The notes under the pieces were generated by a model. That model ran no database searches and was not told the origin of the DNA. It worked only from the letters and a program-made list of their open reading frames with translations. 47,283 nucleotides of DNA from Actinomadura physcomitrii (GTDB lineage Bacteria > Actinomycetota > Actinomycetes > Streptosporangiales > Streptosporangiaceae), in NCBI RefSeq assembly GCF_008923205.2, contig NZ_WBMS02000006.1:228823-276105 (forward strand). Reading direction: 5' to 3'. This document shows, piece after piece, positions 40,613-47,283 of the stretch (positions are counted from its first letter, which is position 1; each line of letters begins with the position of its first letter). The translations under genes were made by a program, and so were the position numbers.

Positions 40613-41043
40613 ACAGCACGCACCGGGCGGCGGCCGGCGGGGCCGCCGCCGTCCTGCTGACCGTGACGCTCGGCGGCTGCGGCCAGTCGCAGCAGTCGTG
40701 GATCGGCAAGAAGTACCACAAGATCGGATACAACACCTTCCAGGCGTCGCAGCCCCCGCGGACGGTCGCCTCTGCGATCAACCGCAAGTTCAAGGCGATC
40801 GACCAGGTCGACGACCTGGCCCGGTACGGCTCGGGCGGCGGGGTGTTCCTGCGCTACCCGAAGCTGGTCGTCGGCGTGACGCCGTACGGCAGCGGCAGCC
40901 ACATCACCATCGACAAGCCGTCCGGCGGCTACAACCGCTACTACTCCCATGTCGGCCACCGCTGGAGCGCGCCCGGCAGCGGCGGCTGGAACAAGCACGG
41001 CATCGCGTCCTTCCGCGGCGGCGGTCCAGGGTCGGGCAAATGA
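40609..41043 (+). CDS. DUF4247 lipoprotein
   Basis: A 144-residue exported protein. The signal peptide ends in the lipobox TLGGC, giving a lipidated Cys24. The mature domain has WIGKKYHKIGYN, FLRYPKLVVGVTPYGSGSHITID and the basic/aromatic tail YNRYYSHVGHRWSAPGSGG. It overlaps DUF2617 by four bases and is followed by the DUF350 gene after 10 bases. The role is unknown but always operonic with DUF350. Confidence 0.88.
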   Translation: MNSTHRAAAGGAAAVLLTVTLGGCGQSQQSWIGKKYHKIGYNTFQASQPPRTVASAINRKFKAIDQVDDLARYGSGGGVFLRYPKLVVGVTPYGSGSHITIDKPSGGYNRYYSHVGHRWSAPGSGGWNKHGIASFRGGGPGSGK

Positions 41044-41053
41044 GGAGCAACGC

Positions 41054-41479
41054 ATGAACGACATGGCGCATGACATCGGCGCGACCTTCGCCTACGGCGC
41101 GGTCGGCATCGCGCTGATGGCGATCGGCTACCTGGTGGTGGAGGTGACGACGCCCGGACGGCTCGGCCACCAGATCTGGGGCGAGGGCAACAAGGGCGCC
41201 GCGCTGCTGCTCGGCGAGAAGCTCCTCGGCGTCGGCGCGATCGTCACCACCGCGATCGTCACCAGCGACAACGACCTGAGCGACGGCCTGATCGACACCG
41301 CCGTGTACGGCGCGATCGGCATCCTGCTGATGGTGGTGGCGTTCTACTTCCTCGACCTGATCACGCCGGGCAAGCTGGGCGCGACACTGGTGAACGGCGA
41401 CGCCATCCACCCGGCGGGCTGGGTCGTCGCCGCCGCCGACATCGCCGTCGCCGCGATCGTGGCCGGGGCGGTCTCCTGA
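41054..41479 (+). CDS. DUF350 membrane protein
   Basis: A 141-residue protein with four membrane helices (about 10-30, 50-72, 82-102, 118-140). The two halves resemble each other (ATFAYGAVGIALMAIGYLVVEVTTPG and DTAVYGAIGILLMVVAFYFLDLITPG), which is an internal duplication typical of DUF350. GAGGAG lies six bases before ATG 41054. It sits directly upstream of the aminopropyltransferase and may provide a membrane channel or scaffold for polyamine-like chemistry; this is inference. Confidence 0.9.
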   Translation: MNDMAHDIGATFAYGAVGIALMAIGYLVVEVTTPGRLGHQIWGEGNKGAALLLGEKLLGVGAIVTTAIVTSDNDLSDGLIDTAVYGAIGILLMVVAFYFLDLITPGKLGATLVNGDAIHPAGWVVAAADIAVAAIVAGAVS

Positions 41480-41625
41480 CCTCCCGCGACACCGACCAGG
41501 CGCCTCCGCCGCCCGCCGCGGCGGAGGCGCCCGCGCCGGACGCGCCCGCGGCCGGCTCCGAGCCCGGCTCCGAGCCCGGTTCCGGGCCGGGCGGCGGGGC
41601 GGGACGGCTGGGGGCGCCCGCCCGG

Positions 41626-43152
41626 GTGGCGCGGGCGCTGATCCTCGCGGCCGTGTTCACCTGCGCGGCGTGCGGCCTGGTCTACGAGCTGGCGCTCGTC
41701 GCGCTCGGCAGCTACCTCGTCGGCGACTCGGTCACCCAGGCGTCGATCGTGCTGTCGGTCATGGTCTTCGCGATGGGCATCGGGTCGCTGCTCGCCAAGC
41801 CGCTGCAGAAGCACGCCGCCGCCGCGTTCGCCATCGTCGAGGGTGCGCTCGCGCTGGTCGGCGGCCTGTCGGTGCTCGCGCTGTACGCGGCGTTCTCCTG
41901 GCTCGACCTGTACGTCCCGGCGCTGGTGGTGGTGTCGTTCGCGGTCGGCGCGCTGATCGGCGCGGAGATCCCGCTGCTGATGACGCTGCTGCAGAAGATC
42001 CGCAGGCAGGACGCGGGCAGCGCCGTCGCCGACCTGTTCGCCGCCGACTACGTCGGCGCGCTGATCGGCGGGCTCGCCTTCCCGTTCGTCCTGCTGCCGA
42101 CGTTCGGGCACGTCAAGGGCGCGCTGCTGGTCGGCGTCGTGAACGCGGTCGCCGGCGTCGCGGTGGTGCTGTGGCTGTTCCGCCGCCGGCTCGGCCGCCT
42201 CGCACGGGTCGGGATCGGCCTCGGCATGGTGGCGGTCCTCGCCGTCCTCGGCACGACGTACGCGCTCGCCGACCGGATCGAGGTGACCGCGCGGCAGGCG
42301 CTGTTCCAGGACCCGATCGCGCTGGCGAAGGACACCCCGTACCAGGAGATCGTGATCACCCGGAAGGTCACCCTCGCGGGCATCACCGACCTGCGCCTGT
42401 TCCTGAACGGCGACCTGCAGTTCTCCTCGGTGGACGAGTACCGGTACCACGAGTCGCTCGTCCACCCGCTGATGTCCGGGCCGCACGGGAACGTGCTGAT
42501 CCTCGGCGGCGGCGACGGGCTGGCGCTGCGCGAGGTGCTGCGCTACCCGGACGTCCGCAGCGCGACCCTGGTCGAGCTCGACCCGGAGATGCTGCACCTC
42601 GCCCGCACCTACGGGCCGCTCGTCGCGCTCAACCACCGCTCCTTCGAGGACCCGCGCGCGCACACCGTCAACGCCGACGCGTTCACCTGGCTGCGCGGCC
42701 AGACCCGCCGGTTCGACGCCGTCATCGTCGACATGCCCGACCCCGACGACGTCCCCACCGCGAAGCTGTACTCCGTCGAGTTCTACGGCCTGGTCAAGCG
42801 GGTCCTCGCGCCCGGCGGCCGGATGGTCGTGCAGTCCGGGTCGCCGTACTTCGCGCCGAAGTCGTTCTGGAGCATCGAGAAGTCGATCGCCGCCGCCGGG
42901 CTCGCCACGACCCCCTACCACGTGGACGTGCCGAGCTTCGGCGACTGGGGGTTCACGCTCGCCTCGCCGACCGCGAAGCCGCCCGCGCTCGGGCTGTCGC
43001 CGGACGCGCCGCCGCTGCGCTTCCTCGACCCGTCCGTGCTGCAGGCCGCGTCCGTCTTCCCCAAGGACCGCCGCTCCCGCGACGTCGGCGTCAACACCCT
43101 CGTGCACCCCCGCCTAGTCCAGTACGAGGGCCAGGAGTGGAAGGACTCCTGA
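41626..43152 (+). CDS. membrane spermidine synthase-like aminopropyltransferase
   Basis: A protein of at least 508 residues. The N-terminal half has about six to seven membrane helices (FTCAACGLVYELALVALGSYL, MVFAMGIGSLLAK, GAEIPLLMTLLQK). The C-terminal half is a spermidine synthase fold: YQEIVITR, LFLNGDLQFSSVDEYRYHE, the SAM/dcSAM motif GGGDGLALREVL, VELDPEM, and DMPDPDDVPTAKLY with the catalytic Asp. The GTG at 41626 is the first conventional start. In-frame coding sequence, though, extends back to a CTG at 41476 that overlaps the DUF350 stop (see findings). Homologues also carry such a Pro-rich extension. The product may modify a membrane or envelope amine. Confidence 0.9.
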   Translation: MARALILAAVFTCAACGLVYELALVALGSYLVGDSVTQASIVLSVMVFAMGIGSLLAKPLQKHAAAAFAIVEGALALVGGLSVLALYAAFSWLDLYVPALVVVSFAVGALIGAEIPLLMTLLQKIRRQDAGSAVADLFAADYVGALIGGLAFPFVLLPTFGHVKGALLVGVVNAVAGVAVVLWLFRRRLGRLARVGIGLGMVAVLAVLGTTYALADRIEVTARQALFQDPIALAKDTPYQEIVITRKVTLAGITDLRLFLNGDLQFSSVDEYRYHESLVHPLMSGPHGNVLILGGGDGLALREVLRYPDVRSATLVELDPEMLHLARTYGPLVALNHRSFEDPRAHTVNADAFTWLRGQTRRFDAVIVDMPDPDDVPTAKLYSVEFYGLVKRVLAPGGRMVVQSGSPYFAPKSFWSIEKSIAAAGLATTPYHVDVPSFGDWGFTLASPTAKPPALGLSPDAPPLRFLDPSVLQAASVFPKDRRSRDVGVNTLVHPRLVQYEGQEWKDS

Positions 43153-43157
43153 CGCCA

Positions 43158-43221
43158 CGTTGACTTGTGGCGTGTCGTGGTTAAGCGGCCGTCCATAACC
43201 ACGACACGCCACAAGTCAACG
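43158..43221. terminator. 26-bp perfect inverted repeat between convergent genes
   Basis: Arms 43158-43183 and 43196-43221 are perfectly complementary over 26 bp, around a 12-base loop. It starts five bases after the aminopropyltransferase stop and its right arm contains the merR stop codon, so it should end both transcripts. The stem is longer than usual and less GC-rich than its surroundings, and there is no T run. Confidence 0.8.
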
Positions 43222-43917
43222 GTCGGTGGAGGTGCGGATGGCCTTGTTCACCGCGTGCTGGAACGACGACACCAGCGACTGGATCATCAGCGGTTTGAGC
43301 TTGCCGGCCAGCTCCATGAGCCGGTCGCGCTCCTGCGGGGAGCGGCCGCTCTCCCGGTAGGGGCGGACGACGGTGTCCTGGAAGACCTGCTGGAGTTCGG
43401 CCGCCAGCGCGGTGGTGTGGCGTTCGACGGCCGCGTGCGAGGCGATCAGCGTGTCGAGCGGCAGGGGGAGCGCGGCGAGTTCGGCGCTGGCGCCGAGCAG
43501 GGCGGGCATGACGACCCGGACGGTGTCCGCCGCGATGCTCTCCACGACGCCGAGCGCTTCGAGGCGCTTGAGCGTGTCGTCGTCGAGGTGGCGCCCGGCG
43601 CGGCGGTCCAGCTCGTGCCGGTCGACGTCCTCGGGACGTTCCGGCGCCCACGGCGACAGCAGCGCCCGCTGCAGCGCGAGGTCCTCGGCGGGCGCGTCCA
43701 GGGGGATCTTCCGCAGGTGCTTCTCGATGGCGGCGAGGGTCAGGCCGAGCGACTGGAGTTCCCGGACGAGTTCGAGCCGCGCGAGGTGGTCGGGGCCGTA
43801 CAGGCCCGTCCGGCCGCGCAGCCGGGGCGGGGGCAGAAGGCCGCGTCCGGCGTAGAACCGGACGGTGCGGACGGTGACCCCCGCGCGCGCGGCCAGCTCG
43901 TCGACGGTGAGATCCAT
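43216..43917 (-). CDS. MerR family transcriptional regulator
   Basis: A 233-residue regulator. The N-terminal winged helix is DLTVDELAARAGVTVRTVRFYAGRGLLPPPRL, RGRTGLYGPDHLARLELVRELQSLGLTLAAIEKHL, divided over residues 2-70. A long helical C-terminal domain follows with no metal-binding Cys, so metal sensing is unlikely. GGAGGAG lies four bases before the ATG. It diverges from a long-chain acyl-CoA dehydrogenase gene, and this pairing is common for MerR regulators of acyl-CoA degradation. An acyl-CoA is the probable effector. Confidence 0.92.
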   Translation of the reverse strand: MDLTVDELAARAGVTVRTVRFYAGRGLLPPPRLRGRTGLYGPDHLARLELVRELQSLGLTLAAIEKHLRKIPLDAPAEDLALQRALLSPWAPERPEDVDRHELDRRAGRHLDDDTLKRLEALGVVESIAADTVRVVMPALLGASAELAALPLPLDTLIASHAAVERHTTALAAELQQVFQDTVVRPYRESGRSPQERDRLMELAGKLKPLMIQSLVSSFQHAVNKAIRTSTDR

Positions 43918-43932
43918 GCCGCTCCTCCTGAC

Positions 43933-43951
43933 GTGACAGTGCCAGTGTTAC
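43933..43951. promoter_or_regulatory. imperfect dyad in merR / acyl-CoA dehydrogenase promoter
   Basis: GTGACAGTG-C-CAGTGTTAC is a 9-1-9 inverted repeat with 7 of 9 pairs. It starts 16 bases upstream of merR and ends 44 bases before the dehydrogenase ATG. MerR proteins bind dyads within long-spacer promoters, so this is a plausible operator. Confidence 0.45.
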
Positions 43952-43994
43952 ATTGATTCTGTATCAGTACGCACTTACCGAGGGAGACCGCCGG

Positions 43995-45137
43995 ATGGCA
44001 CGGGAGATCTTCACCGCGGAGCACGAGGCGTTCCGCGACATGGTCCGCGCCTTCATCGAGAAGGAGATCGCGCCGTACCACGAGCAGTGGGAGAAGGACG
44101 GCGTCGTCTCCCGCGACGTGTGGCTGGCCGCCGGCCGGCAGGGGCTGCTCGGCATCGACATGCCCGAGGAGTACGGCGGCGGCGGCAACCCCGACTACCG
44201 CTACTACGTGATCATCAACGAGGAGTTCGCGAAGGCCGGCGTGCACGGCCCCGGCTTCTCGGTGCACAACGACATCAACGGCGGCTACCTGCGCCAACTG
44301 TGCAACGACGAGCAGAAGGCGCGCTGGTTCCCGGGGTACTGCTCCGGCGAGATCATCACCGGCATCGCGATGACCGAGCCCGCCGCCGGCTCCGACCTGC
44401 AGGGCATCAAGAGCACCGCGATCAGGGACGGCGACCACTACGTCCTGAACGGCTCCAAGACGTTCATCTCCAACGGCATCCTGTCCGACCTGGTGATCGT
44501 GGTCGCGAAGACCGACCCGTCCGCCGGGGCGAAGGGCGTCAGCCTCCTCGCCGTCGAGCGCGGCATGGCGGGCTTCGAGCGCGGCCGCAACCTCGACAAG
44601 ATCGGCATGCACGCGCAGGACACCGCCGAGCTGTTCTTCGACAACGTCCGCGTCCCCAAGGAGAACCTCCTCGGCGAGGAGGGCATGGGCTTCATCTACC
44701 TGATGACGAACCTGGCCCGCGAGCGGCTGTCCATCGGCGCCACCGCGATGGCCGCCGCCGAGTCGGCGTTCGAGCAGACCCTGGAGTACTGCAAGACCCG
44801 CGAGGCGTTCGGCCGCCCGATCGGCAAGTTCCAGCACAACCGGTTCACGCTCGCCGAGATGAAGACCGAGCTGACCGTCAGCCGCTCCTTCACCGACGAG
44901 TGCATCGTCAAGGAGAGCAAGGGCGAGCTGTCCGCCGACGAGGCCGCGATGCTCAAGTACTGGAACACCGAGCTGCTGAAGCGCGTCGTGGACCGCTGCC
45001 TCCAGCTGCACGGCGGCTACGGCTACATGACGGAGTACCCGATCGCGAAGGCCTACCAGGACGTCCGCATCCAAACGATCTTCGGCGGCACCACGGAGAT
45101 CATGAAGGAGATCATCGGCCGCGGCCTCGGCGTCTGA
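43995..45137 (+). CDS. long-chain acyl-CoA dehydrogenase-like flavoprotein
   Basis: A 380-residue FAD enzyme that would introduce the first double bond in beta-oxidation. Motifs are ITGIAMTEPAAGSDLQGI, FISNGILSDLVIVVAKT and RERLSIGATAMAAAESAFEQT. They are followed by LQLHGGYGYMTEYPIAKAYQD and IFGGTTEIMKEIIGR, which closely follow mitochondrial LCAD (ACADL). The short-chain-type Glu in the FxGT position is Gly here; the LCAD/IVD-type Glu256 on helix G is present. ATG 43995 follows GGGAG. It is divergent from merR, which probably represses it, and a stem-loop lies after its stop. Confidence 0.93.
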   Translation: MAREIFTAEHEAFRDMVRAFIEKEIAPYHEQWEKDGVVSRDVWLAAGRQGLLGIDMPEEYGGGGNPDYRYYVIINEEFAKAGVHGPGFSVHNDINGGYLRQLCNDEQKARWFPGYCSGEIITGIAMTEPAAGSDLQGIKSTAIRDGDHYVLNGSKTFISNGILSDLVIVVAKTDPSAGAKGVSLLAVERGMAGFERGRNLDKIGMHAQDTAELFFDNVRVPKENLLGEEGMGFIYLMTNLARERLSIGATAMAAAESAFEQTLEYCKTREAFGRPIGKFQHNRFTLAEMKTELTVSRSFTDECIVKESKGELSADEAAMLKYWNTELLKRVVDRCLQLHGGYGYMTEYPIAKAYQDVRIQTIFGGTTEIMKEIIGRGLGV

Positions 45138-45155
45138 CCCCCGCCGCGGGCCGCC

Positions 45156-45187
45156 GCGCCGTCCCGTCCGTCCGGGCGGGACGGCGC
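45156..45187. terminator. 11-bp perfect stem-loop between convergent genes
   Basis: GCGCCGTCCCG (45156-45166) pairs with CGGGACGGCGC (45177-45187) around a 10-base loop, between the dehydrogenase stop and the stop of the YbaB-like gene. There is no T run. A bidirectional terminator is likely. Confidence 0.7.
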
Positions 45188-45199
45188 TGGAGCCGGGGT

Positions 45200-45640
45200 T
45201 CAGAAGGCCCGGCGAACCTCGTTGAGGTCGTCGTGGTGCTCGTCGAACCGGCGCCGCGTCGCGTCGCCGATCGCGCCGACCTTCTCCAGGACCGCCTCGG
45301 TGTCCACCTTCGCCGGCAGCCCGGTCGCGGCCATCAGCTCGGCCACCATCTCCTGCACGCGGTCCCGCGCGTCGTCCTGCGCGGCGCCGATCGCCTCGAT
45401 CAGCGACTCGGCGAGGGTCTCGCTGTCCATCCGCAGCGCCCGCGGGTTCAGCGCGATCCGCTTGATCCGGCCGGACGAGTCGACCGTGGCCTTGATCAGC
45501 CCGCCCGCGGCCTCCCCGGTGGCCGTCAGGTTCACCATCTCCTCCGTCGAGGCGGAGAGCCGGCGGAGCGCGTCGTCGGCCTGCGCGGCCAGCCGGTCCA
45601 CGTCCTCGGGACGGAAACGCGCGGGGTCGAAGTCGAGCAT
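45200..45640 (-). CDS. YbaB/EbfC family DNA-binding protein (ESX-associated type)
   Basis: A 146-residue protein. It begins MLDFDPARFRPEDVDRLAAQ, with a coiled-coil helix and then the YbaB core: LTATGEAAGGLIKATVDSSG, RIKRIALNPRALRMDSETLAESLIEAIGAAQDDA split over two segments. It ends with an extra helical tail. AAGGAA lies about eight bases before the ATG. Versions with a C-terminal tail occur beside ESX/T7SS-type small proteins (compare EspL), and here the divergent neighbour is EspC-like. It probably binds DNA as a dimer and may regulate the flanking genes. Confidence 0.88.
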   Translation of the reverse strand: MLDFDPARFRPEDVDRLAAQADDALRRLSASTEEMVNLTATGEAAGGLIKATVDSSGRIKRIALNPRALRMDSETLAESLIEAIGAAQDDARDRVQEMVAELMAATGLPAKVDTEAVLEKVGAIGDATRRRFDEHHDDLNEVRRAF

Positions 45641-45810
45641 CGGATTCCTTCCGTCGGATGCCGTCGGTAGGGCAATCCGAGCAACCGAAGATGTCGCGCG
45701 GGAGAATGAGCGACCAATTATTCATGTTGATCGACCGACGCGGGATAGAAAGATCATCGGAGTCGGGGAATTTCCTGCCGCCCGTCGCCGCGGTGCGGTA
45801 GCAAAGGGTC
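45641..45810. promoter_or_regulatory. A/T-rich divergent promoter region of the ESX-like genes
   Basis: A 170-base gap between ybaB and the EspC-like gene. The middle (about 45690-45765) is markedly A/T-rich for this genome, with ACCAATTATTCATGTTGATC and GATAGAAAGATCATC. Both promoters should lie here; a clear -35/-10 pair could not be fixed. Confidence 0.45.
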
Positions 45811-46173
45811 ATGGCACCCGGTGGACAGGAAAAATACGTCACTTCCCAGGGCATCGAGAGGACGCGGCGGCAGGTGCTGGACGAGGCCAAGCCCCTGTTC
45901 CGCGGCATCCGGGACGAGGTGGACGATACCGACGTCGGCGGCGTCGCGTTCGGCGTGGTCGGCCTGGCGTTCCTCGCAGACGCCTACGCCGCCGTGCAGA
46001 ACGACATGCGGCGTTTCATGAATGACGCCATGGAGGTGATGGATGAATGGGGCGAAGCCCTCGAAGGAATCGAACGGGTATGGCGTGCGGCTGAGGACTA
46101 CAGCACTCCGAAGGTCGTCCACGGACCGGGCGGACGGGACGTGAGAATCACCGGCCCCGCCGTCTACCAATGA
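45811..46173 (+). CDS. EspC/WXG100-like small protein
   Basis: A 120-residue, mostly helical protein. A polar N-terminal helix (TSQGIERTRRQVLDEAKPLF) is followed by VGGVAFGVVGLAFLADAYAA and a long amphipathic helix with RFMNDAMEVMDEWGEALEGIERVWRAAE, then a short beta-like tail. The size, two-helix form and central hydrophobic GVVGLAFL resemble ESX-1 EspC-type or PE/WXG100-like proteins exported by type VII secretion. The sequence VWRAAEDY could act as a YxxxD/E-type signal in altered form, but this is weak. AAGGG lies before the ATG. The next gene follows after 39 bases. Confidence 0.7.
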   Translation: MAPGGQEKYVTSQGIERTRRQVLDEAKPLFRGIRDEVDDTDVGGVAFGVVGLAFLADAYAAVQNDMRRFMNDAMEVMDEWGEALEGIERVWRAAEDYSTPKVVHGPGGRDVRITGPAVYQ

Positions 46174-46212
46174 GCCGGGCCGACGCGTCCCGCCGGATCA
46201 AGGAAGAATGAG

Positions 46213-47220
46213 ATGACCACTCCCAACCAGCCGCCGGACCCCCGCATCGCCTGGGGCCGCCCCCCGGCCACCCCGCCGAACCCGGCCACCCCGCCGAACC
46301 CGGCCACCCCGCCCAATCCGGCCGCCCCGCCGAGCCAGGGCGCCCCGCCGAGCGGCCCGGCCACCCCGCCCCGCCCGTCGGCGCCACCGCGCCCGGCCGC
46401 CCCGGCCTCCCCGTTCCGCCCGGCCACCCCGCCGAGGCCGGTCCCGCCGAGGCCCACCGTCCCGCCGCGTCCGACGGTCCCGCCCGCGGCGACGGCGGCC
46501 AAGCCCCCGCCGGGCGGCGCGACCGCGCTGGTCGAGGACGCGCTCAAGAGCTGGCGGCAGGTGGCCCGCAAGGAGCCCCTCATCGTCATCGCGATCGCCG
46601 CGGCCGCGGTGGGCGTCGCGAACGTCCCCGGCATGTACCAGGCGGCGTCGAACTGGCGCGCGCGGATCTCCGGCGACCTCGACAAGCCGGCCAACCAGAT
46701 GATGCGCGGCCTCCAGACCGACTCCGGCAAGGACTGGATCGCCGACGACCAGGAGGCGTTCGCCAAGGCCGTGGACGAGTTCATCCGCCAGCTGGAGACC
46801 TGCCGCAAGTACGCCGAGGCGTGCGGCGGCGCGGTGGAGAGCGTCGCCAAGGCGTACACGTCGTACTGGACGGCGCTCGGCGACATGGCCGTCGCGATCC
46901 TGCCGGCCTTCCTGTCGCTGTGGGCGCTGCAGCGGGTCCCGTACCCGCCGACCAGCATCGGCGCGCGGATCGCCGCGACCACGCTGGCGCTCGCCGTCAT
47001 CGCCGCGGTCGGCAACCTGGTGTACGGCCTGACGCAGTTCCTGAACGCGGCCAAGAACATCATGTCGACGCTGCTCGCGGGCGGAGCCGTCGTGCAGCTG
47101 CGGAACCTCAAGCCGTCCGGCGCGTCGGCCATCGAGTTCACGGACGCGAAGATCGACTGGTCGCCGCCGTCCACGTACAAGGAACCCCGCCGCACCTCCC
47201 CGACCCCCTACGGCCGCTGA
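46213..47220 (+). CDS. proline-rich membrane protein with WXG-like helical segment
   Basis: A 335-residue protein. The first ~100 residues are Pro/Ala-rich with TPPNPA repeats. A hydrophobic stretch (PLIVIAIAAAAVGVANVPGMY) follows. Next is a helical region with ISGDLDKPANQMMRGLQTDS, KDWIADDQEAFAKAVDEFIR and ETCRKYAEACGGAVESVAKAY, which resembles the WXG/ESX helical hairpin. Two membrane helices (MAVAILPAFLSLWAL and TTLALAVIAAVGNLVYGL) and a short polar tail ending YKEPRRTSPTPYGR complete it. It follows the EspC-like gene by 39 bases and is probably its co-transcribed partner at a type VII secretion-like locus. No enzyme motif is seen. Confidence 0.75.
   Translation: MTTPNQPPDPRIAWGRPPATPPNPATPPNPATPPNPAAPPSQGAPPSGPATPPRPSAPPRPAAPASPFRPATPPRPVPPRPTVPPRPTVPPAATAAKPPPGGATALVEDALKSWRQVARKEPLIVIAIAAAAVGVANVPGMYQAASNWRARISGDLDKPANQMMRGLQTDSGKDWIADDQEAFAKAVDEFIRQLETCRKYAEACGGAVESVAKAYTSYWTALGDMAVAILPAFLSLWALQRVPYPPTSIGARIAATTLALAVIAAVGNLVYGLTQFLNAAKNIMSTLLAGGAVVQLRNLKPSGASAIEFTDAKIDWSPPSTYKEPRRTSPTPYGR
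46267..46320 (+). repeat. three 18-base tandem repeats encoding ATPPNP
   Basis: Three consecutive 18-base units (GCC ACC CCG CCG AAC CCG; the third with CCC AAT) encode Ala-Thr-Pro-Pro-Asn-Pro in the Pro-rich N-terminus. The first two are identical, which suggests recent slippage. Length variation between strains would be expected. Confidence 0.8.
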
Positions 47221-47226
47221 CCCTCC

Positions 47227-47274
47227 GTCGGCGTTTGTGGGGGAGGCCGGTGGGCGGGGCGCCCCCAACCCGAC
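47227..47274 (+). terminator. possible terminator after the last gene
   Basis: GTCGG (47227-47231) can pair with CCGAC (47270-47274), and an inner GGGGG can pair with CCCCC further in, just after the stop codon at 47220. The pairing is imperfect. No T run follows before the window ends. Confidence 0.3.
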
Positions 47275-47283
47275 GCTGTAAGA

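Noticed and set aside
1..47283. CRISPR array, prophage, transposase or integrative element
   Set aside because: No regularly spaced repeats, no transposase or integrase motifs and no att-like tRNA ends were seen. The only repeats are short in-gene units and hairpins.

Overview
This window is about 47 kb of very high-GC chromosomal DNA from a mycothiol-producing actinomycete. The evidence is strong G/C bias at third codon positions, frequent GTG and TTG starts, an MshB mycothiol deacetylase, eukaryotic-type Ser/Thr kinases, SAV_2336/CU044-type families, a DUF4178-DUF2617-DUF4247-DUF350-aminopropyltransferase operon and ESX-type small proteins at the right end. A Streptosporangiales organism such as Actinomadura is my best guess, but the sequence read by eye does not prove the genus. 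I saw no rRNA, tRNA, insertion sequence, prophage or CRISPR array.

Layout. 1-6 kb: an S9 prolyl-oligopeptidase, a membrane Ser/Thr kinase, mshB with a small membrane protein, and a flavin reductase, closed by a strong stem-loop. 6-14 kb: a PadR-controlled DHA2 drug exporter with a clear operator, an LCP cell-wall ligase, ornithine aminotransferase with a divergent Lrp regulator, an RraA-like protein, a secreted protein preceded by what looks like a relic of a paralogue, and a TetR regulator. 14-21 kb: a compact four-gene leftward operon (trypco1 / trypsin-VMAP-C / MoxR AAA+ / 1293-residue vWA-pseudokinase-double ATPase protein). This is a vWA-MoxR-associated (VMAP-type) biological conflict system and the most interesting part of the window. 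21-22.2 kb: the fused remains of a divergent hydrolase/PadR gene pair. 22.2-29.2 kb: a GT-C type membrane glycosyltransferase, a lipoprotein/secreted protein/kinase operon, a quinone oxidoreductase and a membrane-anchored hydrolase. 29.3-34.3 kb: a TNT-domain (NAD glycohydrolase) toxin-like protein with two YezG-like domains, a MshC/CysRS-like protein without the catalytic motifs, a methyltransferase and an enoyl-CoA hydratase. 34.3-39.2 kb: an ECF sigma factor with its partner membrane protein, a NodB deacetylase lipoprotein, a stand-alone SH3-like domain, 7Fe ferredoxin (fdxA) and dapC. 39.4-43.2 kb: the five-gene DUF4178-to-aminopropyltransferase operon, closed by a 26-bp perfect inverted repeat. 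43.2-47.2 kb: a MerR regulator divergent from a long-chain acyl-CoA dehydrogenase, then YbaB-, EspC- and WXG-like genes that look like the edge of a type VII secretion-associated locus.

How it works together. Most of the window is ordinary metabolism and envelope biology. The conflict-related loci are the VMAP operon and the TNT protein. In the VMAP operon, by analogy with its family, a protease/VMAP module and a MoxR ATPase would sense or license an effector. Here the vWA protein itself carries the probable effector part: a pseudokinase and two FtsK/EccC-like ATPase modules, both with degenerate P-loops. Long open frames opposite the real genes were treated as GC-driven shadows.
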